Source: Juglans regia
Taxonomy: Eukaryota; Streptophyta; Magnoliopsida; Fagales; Juglandaceae
DNA length: 64,000 nt
Direction: 5' to 3'
Assembly (NCBI RefSeq): GCF_001411555.2
Contig: NC_049903.1
Coordinates: forward strand, 19,387,234 to 19,451,233
Made by a program: the position numbers and the translations under genes. Under the pieces are notes generated by a model, which searched no databases, had not been told where the DNA came from, and saw only the letters and a program-made list of their open reading frames with translations. Positions 35,501 through 47,500 of the stretch are shown here, piece by piece. Each line of letters opens with the position of its first letter. The first letter of the stretch is position 1.

Positions 35501-38500
35501 AAATCCCGTTGAAGTTTCTCTATTCTAGAAGCAATACTAGCGGGGAGGGGAAATAAAGATGAGTAATATATGGGGAGATTGGATAAGGTACTCTTCATAA
35601 GTGTGATTCACCCCCTTTTAGAGAGATACAAGCTTTTTCACCCGGCCAACCTACACTCAAATTTTTCCAGCACCCCCTCCCAAATTGTCTTTGCTTTGAA
35701 AGAAGCCCCCAACGGGAGTCCAAGGTACTTCAATGGCAACGAAGCAACCCCACATCCCAAAAAATTTGCCAACCCTCTAATATTGCTAACGCACCAACTG
35801 CAACCATCTCTGTCTTGGCAAGATTAACCTTCAACCCGGATACCGCTTCAAAACAAAGTAAAATGGCCTTCAAAGATTGTATATGCCCTTCATTTGCCTC
35901 ACAAAAAAGCAAAGTGTCATCTGCAAACAAGAGGTGAGAAATAATAGTGGAACCATGGGTATCTCCTACTGAGAAACCTGAAAAAAATCCTCCTTCTACT
36001 GCCGCCGACACCATATGACTTAGAGCCTCCATAACTAGACAAATAAAAGAGTTGATAGTGGGTCACCTTGTCGTAGACCCCTCGAGCTATTAAAAAAGCC
36101 CACAGGATCACCGTTTACCAGAATCGAGAAGCGAATCGATGACACACAATATCTCATCCACTTCCTCCATTTTTCTTCAAAACCACATCTCCTCAGCATA
36201 TACATAAAAAAATCCCAATTTACATGATCATAAGCCTTCTCCATATTGAGTTTGCATAAAATACCTAGATCTCCTGACTTGAACCTGCTATCCAAACATT
36301 CATTAGCTATAAGAACCGAGTCCAAAATTTGCCTCCCCCTCACGAAAGCATTTTGAGACTTAGAGATAATCTTCTCCATGACCGTGCTCATCCTGTTAGC
36401 AAAAACTTTGGCAAGAATCTTATACACACTGCCCACAAGACTAATCGGTTTGAAATCTTGTACCTCTCTTGCACCGGCCTTTTTAGGGACTAGTGCAATA
36501 AAAGTAGCATTTAAACTTTTCTCAAATCTACCATGAGTGTAAAATTCCTGAAAAACCAGCATTACCTCCTCTCGCACCACCTCCCAACACACCTGGAAAA
36601 AAGCCATTGTGAATCCATCCGGGCCTAGAGCTTTATCTTTATTCATTTTCCTGATTACTTGTTTTACCTCTTCCTCTTCAAATGGTCTCTCCACCCAATC
36701 CATACTATATTGGTCAATTACCTCAAAGGCTAGACCATCTACCGTGGGCCTCCATGCATGAGGTTCCGATAACAAATGTTCAAAATGCCCTACCACATGC
36801 TCCTTTATCTCAACCTGATATGAAGATACATCTCCATCTATGCTCAAGGACTCAATGGAGTTAAACCTCCTATGTGCATTGGCAATGCGATGAAAGAACT
36901 TTGTGCTTCTATCCCCCTCCCGAAGCCACAAGGCCCTTAACTTTTGTCTCCACGAAATTTCCTCCATTAGAGTTAGTCTTTCTAATTCAGAAACTACCTG
37001 ACCTTTTTTGATGTTTTCTTTTCCTACACCCTCCAAACCTTATAACTCCTGAAACAAACTCTTCTTTTGTAAAGTTACGTCACCAACTACCTGTTCATTC
37101 CAAATCTTCAAGTCCTTCTTCAAGGCTTTCAACTTTCCAGCCAATACATAACTAGGATTGCCCTCAATAATGTATGAATTCCACCATTGCCTTGCCAAAT
37201 CCACAAAGCCATCCACCTTTAACCACATATTCTCAAACTTGAACGGCCTTTTACCCCCTTGAATACCTCCGCAAGCTAACATTATAGGGAAGTGATCAGA
37301 GCATATCCTTGGAAGCCTAGTCTGACTTACATCTGGGTATTGTGTCTCCCATGAGGGAGAAATGAGAAATCTATCCAGCCTTGACCAGGCTTGATTATTA
37401 GACCAAGTGTAATCGCCTCCCATTAACGGTAAATCCATAAGACCTACCTCAAAAATGAAATCCGAAAAATCCACCATAGCTTGGTTTTGTCGTTCCTCCC
37501 CTGATCTTTCATTGGAAAATCTTGGCACATTAAAATCCCCACCTATACACTATGGGACCTCCCACCAAGAACATAGGCCAGCAAGCTCATCCCAAACCAA
37601 CCTCCTCTCACTGTCCAAATTAGGACTATAAACCCCAATAAACGCCCATAAAAAATTATCTTCAGTATTTTTAAAAGAACACCCCACCGAATATTCTCCC
37701 ACAAACTCATCACTATTTTCCACCACCCTCTTATCCCACATAATCAAAATTCCACCCGAAGCCCCTTTCGAAGGTAAATATGACCAGCCTACATATTGAC
37801 AACTCCATAAGCTCTGAATAATACTTCTATTGATAATCTTCAACTTTGTTTCTTGAAAATAGATGATTTTCACTTTCCATTGCCTTAATAAAGCTCTTAT
37901 TCGCATACGTTTATTAATCTCATTCAACCCCCCAACATTCCAACACAAAATTCTGGGCTTCATTTATCAACTGTTCCAGCCCTCCCCTTATTTCTTCCAC
38001 GACTTGCACTGCCCTCCTTTCCATCATAATTAATAAACCACGTCAGCCTCTTTAACTCCCCATCTCTTTTTGACCCTGCACCATGTTGTCCTACCTCAAT
38101 GGCTATAATCAGTGCCTTAAAACTGTTCTTCATAGCCTTTACACGAAACTCCCATGCAACTTTGAAGTTCCTCTACCTTTTTCAATACCCAATCATCTGA
38201 GACAGTAGGAAGAATCATACTTATTGGAGTAGGATCCACTCCTGCAGACTCCTCCCCCACTGTAGGGCATTTACTTGACTCAAGCATCATCAACTGACCT
38301 TCCCCTTCCATCTCTGATGCGCTCCCACACTCCACTATGACTATAGCTTCTGTTCGAGCTCCCTCAGAAAGTATGCTATGCGCCAAAACCACGGGCATAT
38401 CCACTGAGAGGTTTTGTGACAACCCGGATGAGAACAATAGATCTAAAGGCATCCCCTGACTCCTTGAGGGATTCTGTGGCATCCCAGATGAACACCCATC

Positions 38501-41500
38501 CTCATAAATGCTCAGTTCTAGACCTTCCCCTTCAACGATTTCCCTTACCTCCACCTCCGAACCACCAACTAATTCGCCGTATGCCGCCACTCCCTTTTGT
38601 GCCATCCACTGCCCAAGACTCGATCTTGGTATACATGTTTCAGGCCCCTCCAGGGAACTCAAAACATCGGAACCTATGGGTAAGTATATCGGGATCTGCT
38701 TCTCTGCCACCGACAAAGCTTCCATCGAGGCCTCTACTTCCTCCGTCTACGTCGATTGGGGTTGCGCCGGTGTCGGTGTCACTGGCCCACCCCCCGATGG
38801 GCCTGCTGACCCACCCCCCAGTGGGCCTGCTAGATGTCGTGATTTCTTCCTCCAAAAAGAGGACGCCTGTGGCGTGGGCTCGGTTCTTAGAGCTGGCCCA
38901 TCACCAATTCCTACCCAATTACCCTGGGCCTTCCCTTTGGGCCCAGCCTCTTGACCCACTCCATGCAAGTTTTCATTCCCTATTACCCGTCCACTCCCCA
39001 AGCCCTGCCCCAATTCTTCTTTTCCCAAAACGATGCGTATAAGTCCCTTTACTTTAACACTCATCTCCTCCAACGAAGCCTGCATATCCTGTAATTCATT
39101 CAAAAAATTTATCTCAATTTGCCCAGACCACCTGCCACTTCCATCTTGTCTCTGATTTTCTCCCAAAACAGTAAGATCACCTGACCGTATTAGGCCTGCC
39201 ATATCTGACTTTTGCACGTCTCGAGTTGACTGCAGAGCCTCCTTGTAAGACCTAGATGACGTGAAAGCTTCAGCTGGCAAAGACGGAAGAACTCTCTTCT
39301 TACCACCTTCGCTTCCAACCTCCCTCAATGCCTCTGCAAGTTTTCTCCACCCCCACCCATTTCTGTCTCCAGGTATAATGATGAAGCTCTGGCTACCACC
39401 TCCACTATAGACCACCAGAGACAAATAACTGCCGCCGGAAATTGAGCCTTGTTGTGCGACGAAAGCTCTGTTACCTTCTCTATAAATAGAGTAATATCCC
39501 TTACTGCCATGCCTTTGACAACCCTCCAAAGTCCTTGACGCCCAATGAGCAGTGTCCAAACCCAGCCTCAAGTTTTGCACTCCTTTCCACCCCCTCTCAG
39601 TGATAAGCACTCCACTCCCATCTGCCCGTACCTCAAAAAACTTGGACTCAATTGCTACACTTCTCACAGTAGGCATTTTCCTTCTAATACCACTCCACAC
39701 AACCACCATCAAACACCCACCACCACCTTAAGTTCAATGAAGAGGTACATAGAAGATGTACTCAGTCTGCGCCTTTTGAACTTTTAAGAAAACCTTCGAT
39801 TACTTCACCCACCAGTCTGAACTTAACACCCAACTGGACTACATATTAATCATCACAAGGAACTACCACCATCGACGACCCAACACCAGAAGCAAAAACA
39901 CAAAAAACCAAGAAAAGCAAAAAGTGTACGGAGAGAAAATTTTAGGAGAGAGAAAACAAAGCAAATATTGGGAATACCTTAGTCCAATATATTTTCAGTT
40001 TTATGTTTTGATGTGTCGCTTAATTACCTGTTTTATCTTATATTAATTGTTTATGCCTCATTCATGTTCAGAACATACACAAGTTCAGTTTTCCTACTCT
40101 TGTGGATATTCAAGCTACTTACCGACTTGTTAATGCTTCCATTTACAAGGTATGTTATCCTTCATGTGAATGGTCTTGACATTTTTACGCTGTGCATTTG
40201 ATAATAAGATGTTTACACCTTTTACCTATCAAAAATAGTAAAAAAGATGTTTACACGACCATTCTATACATCCATATGGTATGGTTTAATTAATTTTCTT
40301 GACCAGATTGTTTTCACACGAGCAACATTAATGATTAACATATACCAATAAATCTATCCAAGTTGATTGCTATTTGAGTTTCTCTTTCATTTGTCACCTC
40401 ACCTCTTTTATGATTGGCCACAGTTCTCTTGAATAGATGAAAAGATTATGCAACAAGAAAAAAGGGAAATAAGTGATCAAATGAGTTGGATCCGTTTTTT
40501 CTTCATGAGCACGGGTAAAAGGATCATCAGTCTCCTTAGTTGGAAAGTCCACCTATGGCCCCTTTTCCATATTCTATTGATTAGTATGCATACAGAATTT
40601 TTAGTGTCACGAACATGTTGTAGAGAAACCCTCTTATACTTCCTTATTTTAAAGTTGCTCGCAGGTGAACTCCTAATAGTGTACAAAAATCTGATCTTGT
40701 TACATTATTTTTTCATTAGGTTGCTTTATCAAAAGATCTTTGTCATTTGATAGTCATGTGCTCTGGAGAACTTTTTGAAGATACCAATGAATCACAAAAT
40801 GGAAAATTGGTTGGACATGGTACGGATGGCTTGCATTGCTTCGTCCTTGATACTTCTATATTTTGGAAGAGGTAACTTTGCAGTAGAAAATGGGATTTCT
40901 TCTAAATTGTGTTGTCCTAGAATTGTTTTCCTTTTTCATTTTGTTTATGGTCCTCTCTTTTGTTTTTGGGTCACATTTTCAATTTCTTTCTTGCTAATGT
41001 GCTTTAGAGTTTTGGGCATGAAATTGATATAATAATGATATATATCTGTCCTCCCTGTATCAAACTATCCCCATCTCCCTATCCCTCACTCTCTCTGTCC
41101 CTCATTACAGAAAAAATGAGCTTCATCAGGTGGCTCAGCAAGCATCTAATATTGAGGATTTGACTGAGGTTATCCGCGCATCACTATCAGTAATGTGTAA
41201 GCAGTGGTCTGATGCCATGAACCATTTTCATGAGAAGTTTGATTCTTTGTCTACACTGATTATAGACCATGGTAAGTGCTACTAGTAACACAAAGGAACA
41301 GTCCATTAATGTAATTCATAACTATTTTTTTGTTTAATCATTTATACCATTTGTATATAGGACTTGACTCATCTCCCCAAGAGGAGTTTCTTAGCCTTTT
41401 AGGTGGTGCACGGACTAGTCCAGCAGTTCATCAATTTCTAGTTAACTCTCTTGGTGAAGTGGTATGCTCAATCTTGTGTCAACTTTGTGAAGGAGATTCT

Positions 41501-44500
41501 GATTTTACATTTGATACAGCAAGTTAATCACTTAATAGGGTGTCAAGCGTGTGTCGAAGGTTGTTTGTGGTGCTGGAAAAGAACTTCAGCTCATTGTCCT
41601 TGATCATCTACAGGTGCATTATTTACTTATTTTGGACAGTTAATGACTTGGTACTTTCTATTCACGATCACCTTTATGGGTATGCAATCTGATTTTTTTC
41701 CTGAGAAAATATATCCAGCATCCCATGATTCATCACTTTTGGCTTTTGAGACCACACTCTTAAGGAATGAGCATTTGAGACTCCATTTTTATCACCTTTA
41801 ATTTTAATAGCCTTTTAAAATTTTTGAACGGGAAAAAAATCAGTTTGCAGCTGGGTGGGTGTCTTCCCACTTGGTTCTAGCCCTTGCACTAGGCCACTAT
41901 GGGAATCCTCCATTATAAGCCACGTAGAACCAATCCTAACTATAAGTGGGAGACTTGAGTTGTGCTACTTACTATGATGGCCTAATGAGGACTTCGGGGA
42001 TTTAAGGGGGGAAGATTTTAATACCGCAGACTGTGTATGGGAAGGGAAGGTGGTGAATTAAATCCCACATTGCTTGGGAAAGTGAGGTTTCTTGCCCTTT
42101 ATAATGAATTTCAAGGGACTCTAATTGTGATCTTGATTAGTCCTTTACTTTTACCTATAAAAAAAATCTTGATTAGTCCTTGATTATAAGCTCAAATGTG
42201 GCTTGAGCCTTCATTGGGTCATTACAAAGTCTATTAAAATCAAAAGTTTCAACACTAGGATCTCAAAAGCTAGCATATTTTCATTTAAGAAATAAATTCT
42301 GTTCCAGGTAAAAGCTAGTTTCTCGTGAAAATAATACTTGGCTAATGGAAATATAACCATCGTAAACAAGGATAAATCTCTTTACTGTCTACCATTATCA
42401 AAAGCTGACATGCAAATGCATTACTGCAAAGTAATGCTTGATATCTAAGAGCTGAAGCTGACTGTATTACAATCTTCTTAAGCAAGGCTTGTAAAGTAGT
42501 TAATTTGCATTTCTTATATCTTTCTCTATACTTCGGATGTATAGATGCTATATCTCACCAAAGTTTGGCCATTTTTCTTCTTTAAAATATTTGTTGCTGC
42601 TTGCTATTTGGTGGAGTTGTATGTGTCTGATAGTTTTGTTTGTCATGTTCTTATACCAATGGGCTTGATTAGAAGCTAAATGATAAATATCCACTCCCCA
42701 GCCTGCTGCTGAAATAATTGGATTCAGGATGGGAGAGTTGAGGGGCCTTTCAAGGTGGCGTGCACGCTATAAGGGTGTTGGTTTGGATGAGACAATCATC
42801 AATGATGCAACAGAAAAAGCGGGTATGTTACTTGTACAAGTCGAACGGTTTATCAGAGTGCTTTCATCTGTGGTGCAGCAGGTATGGTTGTTTGAGGATC
42901 TTTTTTTTTTATTATTTTTTTTTTAACTTTTACACTTAATTTCTTTGGACAGAAGTATTTTTGGAAGTGTAACTGCATGATTGTGTTGTAGGTATCTTAC
43001 TATTGACATTGAAATACTCTTTTCTTTATTCTGAAGTTCCCATTTATGTATCTCTTACAAAATTGTTGTCAAAATCTTTGACAGAATATGCTGCTATTGA
43101 TGAGTATTGGTTAAGTGCATTAATTTTAGTTGAGTAAAAAATAGCTGTTCATCGTCTCTTCTTTGAGGGCATGGAGGAGAGATTCTATTATAAGATAAAT
43201 TTGTAGTGATAGAATTGGTTTCAGCCTGTAGTGTAGCCTTTTCCCCCTTCCATCTTCATTATCATATTACCAAAGGAATAAATTACTAACATAAGTGAAG
43301 CCTTCAGTTTTTGTTTTTCAATGAGCAATCTGGCTCTCTCTTTCTCAATGCTCGTGCCAATATTCTATTTGAAATCATTTATTCAATATTCTATTTGAAA
43401 TCATTGTTTCAATATTCTATTTGAAATCTTTGTTCTTAGTAGCAATGTTTTTTAACCGACATTGTATGTACCTGACTAAAAAGCGTGTACATTAATTATG
43501 AAGTCCTTAAAACTGGCCAAAACAAATGAGAGGATAACATCTAGGATTTGTGAATATGTATTTCTGATGTCTTTGTTCTTTTTTCTCTCTTTCAGTTTTC
43601 AAATTTCTTCAATTGGCTTTTAAAATGTATAAAGCTACTAATGTCAGAACCCAGTGATCAGCTTCTACCTTATGATAGGTACACCTCTCTGGTTTCCTTC
43701 TGATTTCTTATGGTTATTGACACATTTTTTGGGGGTCATTTTATTTATTTATGATTTTGGCAGTGAACTTCTTGTAATATTTTTGAGGTTTTTATATGAT
43801 CAAGATCCTGTCAAACAGTTACTGGAACTATCTGAAGTTGACGGTGATATTGAAATTGAATTGTAAGTTGAACTTTTGGCATTTACATCCTCATCTATTA
43901 TTTTTGTGCTGTGATAATTTCAGCTTGGCTATTACTTGCAAAACAATTGCATGTGTTGACATTTGAGGTTGATACTGTGTGCAAATCAAATCAAGATTAT
44001 TGATGAACATGTTCAAGATGGGGGCATTTGAGAATTGCATGCACTACTTACAGATAAATTTGATTTATACCATGGTCTGTGTACTGAATGGGATTTGCTC
44101 CACCCATAACGACAGTTGGAAGGAAAGGTCACAGTCAATCACATCCGGAGAAACACTAGCCACATTTGTGCTAGAACCCTAAAAGACTAGTCAATTTGAA
44201 ACTTCCCTAAAATCACTTTAAAAACCTAGTTTTTCCTCTTATGTAGCCAAGGTGAGACTTAACCTCACACTTTTGGGGCCAGCAGACTAGGAGAAGTTTC
44301 TCTTGAATTAATCCGAGGTGTACTTCCGGGAAACTCCTTGCTCAGACCTATGCACCCTCGGGATTAGTAAGGACTTTTCCCAGACACTTGGTGCCAGTAA
44401 AAAAATGTAGGTTTGCCATATTCCCATTGTGGGACTGAGGTGTTACTTGTGAAAAAAAAAATGTGGGACTGGGGTTTACAAACTGTCTCCTAAATTCCTG

Positions 44501-47500
44501 AGGTGCTTGTCAAGGCCATACTCCAGTATCACACAGCTAACTGTCCAACCTGGCCCTAATACCATATATAACAACCCTTGGGTAGCACTAGCCACATTTG
44601 TGCTATGACAAAAAAAATTGTCAACTTGAAGATTCCGTAAAATGACATATAAAGCCCAGTTTCATGTTGTTAGAAACTAATGTGGAATTTGGGTATTACA
44701 TATTGTGTGAACCGGATCAATATTATTAATGAGCATGTACAAGAAGGGGCATCAAAGAGTTTCTTGAACTGCTTATAGAAAAATTTGATTATACTTTGGT
44801 CTTTATACCAAATGGAAGTAAGGGTCACGGTCAATCACATAAGTTTCCTAGAAAAATATATTATTGGACAACTACGCTCTTATATTACATAGGAACTGCT
44901 AAACTCTTCAACTTCTCTAATGAAATTCAAATGAACTACAGTTTGGCATTGGTTCTCTAAAATTGGGTTACATTTTGTTGCCAATGTGAGTGTGCATATC
45001 TGTACACATGATTACATGCACACTCTTGCACACCTTTCAAGTCAATATGTATTTGCAGTGTCAACGTTAGTCTTCAAGCAATCTGATGTCTAAATGCTTC
45101 AGGGAAACAATGCAAAGAGTTAAGGAATTAGTTAATTTTGGGGGATTTTTGGATTGCGAATATCTGCGAAGGACGCTAGCTAAAGAATTTCAGCTGATGG
45201 AGTCTAGGTATTCCCTTCTTCCTTCTTTTAATATTAAAGGGTGTAGTTGTAATCAAGATAGCAGTGAAAATGGCCCCCAGCGCAATGCTCTAACGTCTTC
45301 CAAAACCAAAGAGAACTTTGTTCCAGTATGTCATCATTCAATTAGTGCTGTTTGGATTCTGTAAATTCTAATAAAATCAATGTTTACTGCAGAATCACAA
45401 TTGCAGGTTGTATTAGTTTCCCAAGCATAAAAATATGTACTAATGAGTTCTGAACGCCATTTTAAAATATTTTCAAGTGATAATGTTATTAGGATGGAAA
45501 ATAATGAAAGAAAAAGAAGGGGAAACAGGAAATGCCGAAGATTCTGAAAGTCAGAGCATAAAAAAAATTTAAGTAAAACTTGTTAGACTTTTGTTGCTTG
45601 AATCAAATTTGAAAGCATGATCTAAAATATTTTCTTTTTCTCCAACTCTTCCTCCCTCTTATAGATGAATATGTAGACTACTATTTCTTACGTTTTATAT
45701 TTTGACATACACAGAAACTCATCTCTTTCGAGTAATATTTTTCTAGTTTACATCAATTTAAATTACTTTATTAATGATATTATTATTTCAGTTTTAGTGA
45801 AGCTTTTCAGATGCCCCACTGTACAATATCCGAAAAGATACTTTGCGAGAATCTGTTGCCACTATTCCCTCTTCCATCTTCGCCAGTACCTACTTCTTTC
45901 CCTGTCCCTGCATCAATATCATACTATGAGGTACTGTGCTGTGTGTTTTCCATGTCATCTTGTTAGTGTTAAAACTGCATGATTATTCAGTGATTGATAA
46001 TTCTTTAATCGATAAAAGTACCCATAAAAAAATCACCTGATAAAAAACATCTAGGTTCTATGATGTTGGTCGCAAAATTATAGAATTTGAGAAATTTTAC
46101 AAGAATCGGGCCAAATTGCAAGCATTTGATTTCTAGAGCTGGTGGCTAAAACTCACTGTGGCAAGGCACTGTTAATGCAAAGTTATTATTTCTGTATCAT
46201 TCTGGCCAGAATGGCGAATGTGTTGTACTGGCAAGCAACCAAAAATGCCTAGTCCCCTGTTCCATCTCGCTTAAATTCCAGTCCCTTTTTGGTATGTTCC
46301 ACTCATCTCAGCATATTCAGCTTGGTTTGACATTGCTTCACACCAAAAGAAGCAATCTATGTCTAGGATTAACATGGGAATGGAAGTCTTCTTTCGTGTC
46401 TCGACTGTGAAATAAGCCTATTAGCTCATGAGCTTATTTCCTAGGTAGGAACAAGTTTTTTGGATCCCCTTTTTTCATCCCTCGGAATAGCTGTTTTGGC
46501 TTGAGGCAGTTATCTTAAATTATCTTTTGACATTTTGATAAATTTCAGCACTAGTTTTGCCAAATTTTCATGCAAACGGTTATCAGTAATTCTGTTTTAT
46601 ATTTGAAGTATAAGTATTAAAAAACTTTAATGTCCGGTTAAATTTGTTATATTTAAGAAATTATTGTGTTGATGAATTTATATACATAAAACTATTTGTT
46701 GGATTGTTCTAATACTGATACTTTCAATCCCAATAAACAAATTGAAATGGTCATTGGAGTGGAATTGATAATTTTGTGTTGGAATGATGGTGGCATGTGT
46801 TGGAGTTATATTGCTTTAGAGGTTATGATGCCTGGGTGTTGCAAAGTTGTTTGGGTTCAAGAAGAGGACAGAAAGTACGAGGGCTATGAATCCGTACTAA
46901 ACAAGAAATAACCCTTAATACTAATTTCAAATGTCTATGACCCAAATCAAGTGAATTACACCTCTTTGTAAACTACCTATATTTTTTTATGACTACCTAC
47001 CTATATTTTTGTAACTAAGCTATGACAACATAAAATTAGTTTGACAAAATATTAAATTCACCAATGGAAAAAATGATATACAAGTGCGCGTGCATGCATG
47101 TGCACCTTGATAATTTCTTAAAATTATAAATTCACCCTTGGAAAAAACAATATAGTTGTCGAGAGCATAATTCTGAATATACCGATGGAAAGATTATTGT
47201 GTGTGTGTGTGTGTGAAAATTAGCCACTGGACCCTAGTATGTTCTCCAAATTTTAAATTCACCAACAGGGAAACTTATATAACGAAATCTATCTGGAGAT
47301 TGTTAAGTGTGTTTGAGTGACAATCTCGATAAGCTCTAGACTAAATGAACAGTAGACAACCGCATCAATGAGCTCTGCTTATTTGTATGAATATCACTCT
47401 GCATTCTAAGGTCTCATTTCTTACGTCTGCAGGATGCTTCCCATGCCACCTCATCTTATCAGACTTGTGAAAATAGGTGTATTGATTATATATCTTTCCA

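Larger units (their letters stand above)
34268..39960 (-). mobile_element. Near-full-length L1-type LINE, antisense in APC4 intron 5
   Basis: On the - strand the order is a 5' leader (about 39960-39713), ORF1 (39712-38117), ORF2 with endonuclease, RT and zinc-binding tail (37963 to about 34408), then a 3' UTR whose end reads tacatgggctatgcctacc, and an A-run (34280-34268 as T). At about 5.7 kb this is the usual size of a complete plant L1. It carries a few stops and frameshifts. I could not identify its target duplication. Confidence 0.9.
29551..40071 (+). other. APC4 intron 5, 10.5 kb, transposon-filled
   Basis: The donor is GTAAGT at 29551 and the acceptor is ttcatgttcag at 40071. The intron makes up about 45 percent of the gene and holds a near-full-length antisense LINE, at least two further LINE pieces, a MITE, a SINE and an exon-like fragment of unknown origin, listed separately. 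Coding phase is kept across it (the flanking exons are 240 and 78 nt, both in phase 0). Confidence 0.9.

Noticed and set aside
38416..39042. 208-residue + strand frame opposite the LINE ORF1
   Set aside because: It is the antisense shadow of GC-rich, Pro/Gly-rich ORF1 text.
34268..39990. Search for target duplications of the large LINE in intron 5
   Set aside because: Left flank tttttgctaataag has no convincing partner near 39950-40000 (closest is caaagcaaatatt), so the 5' end is given only approximately.
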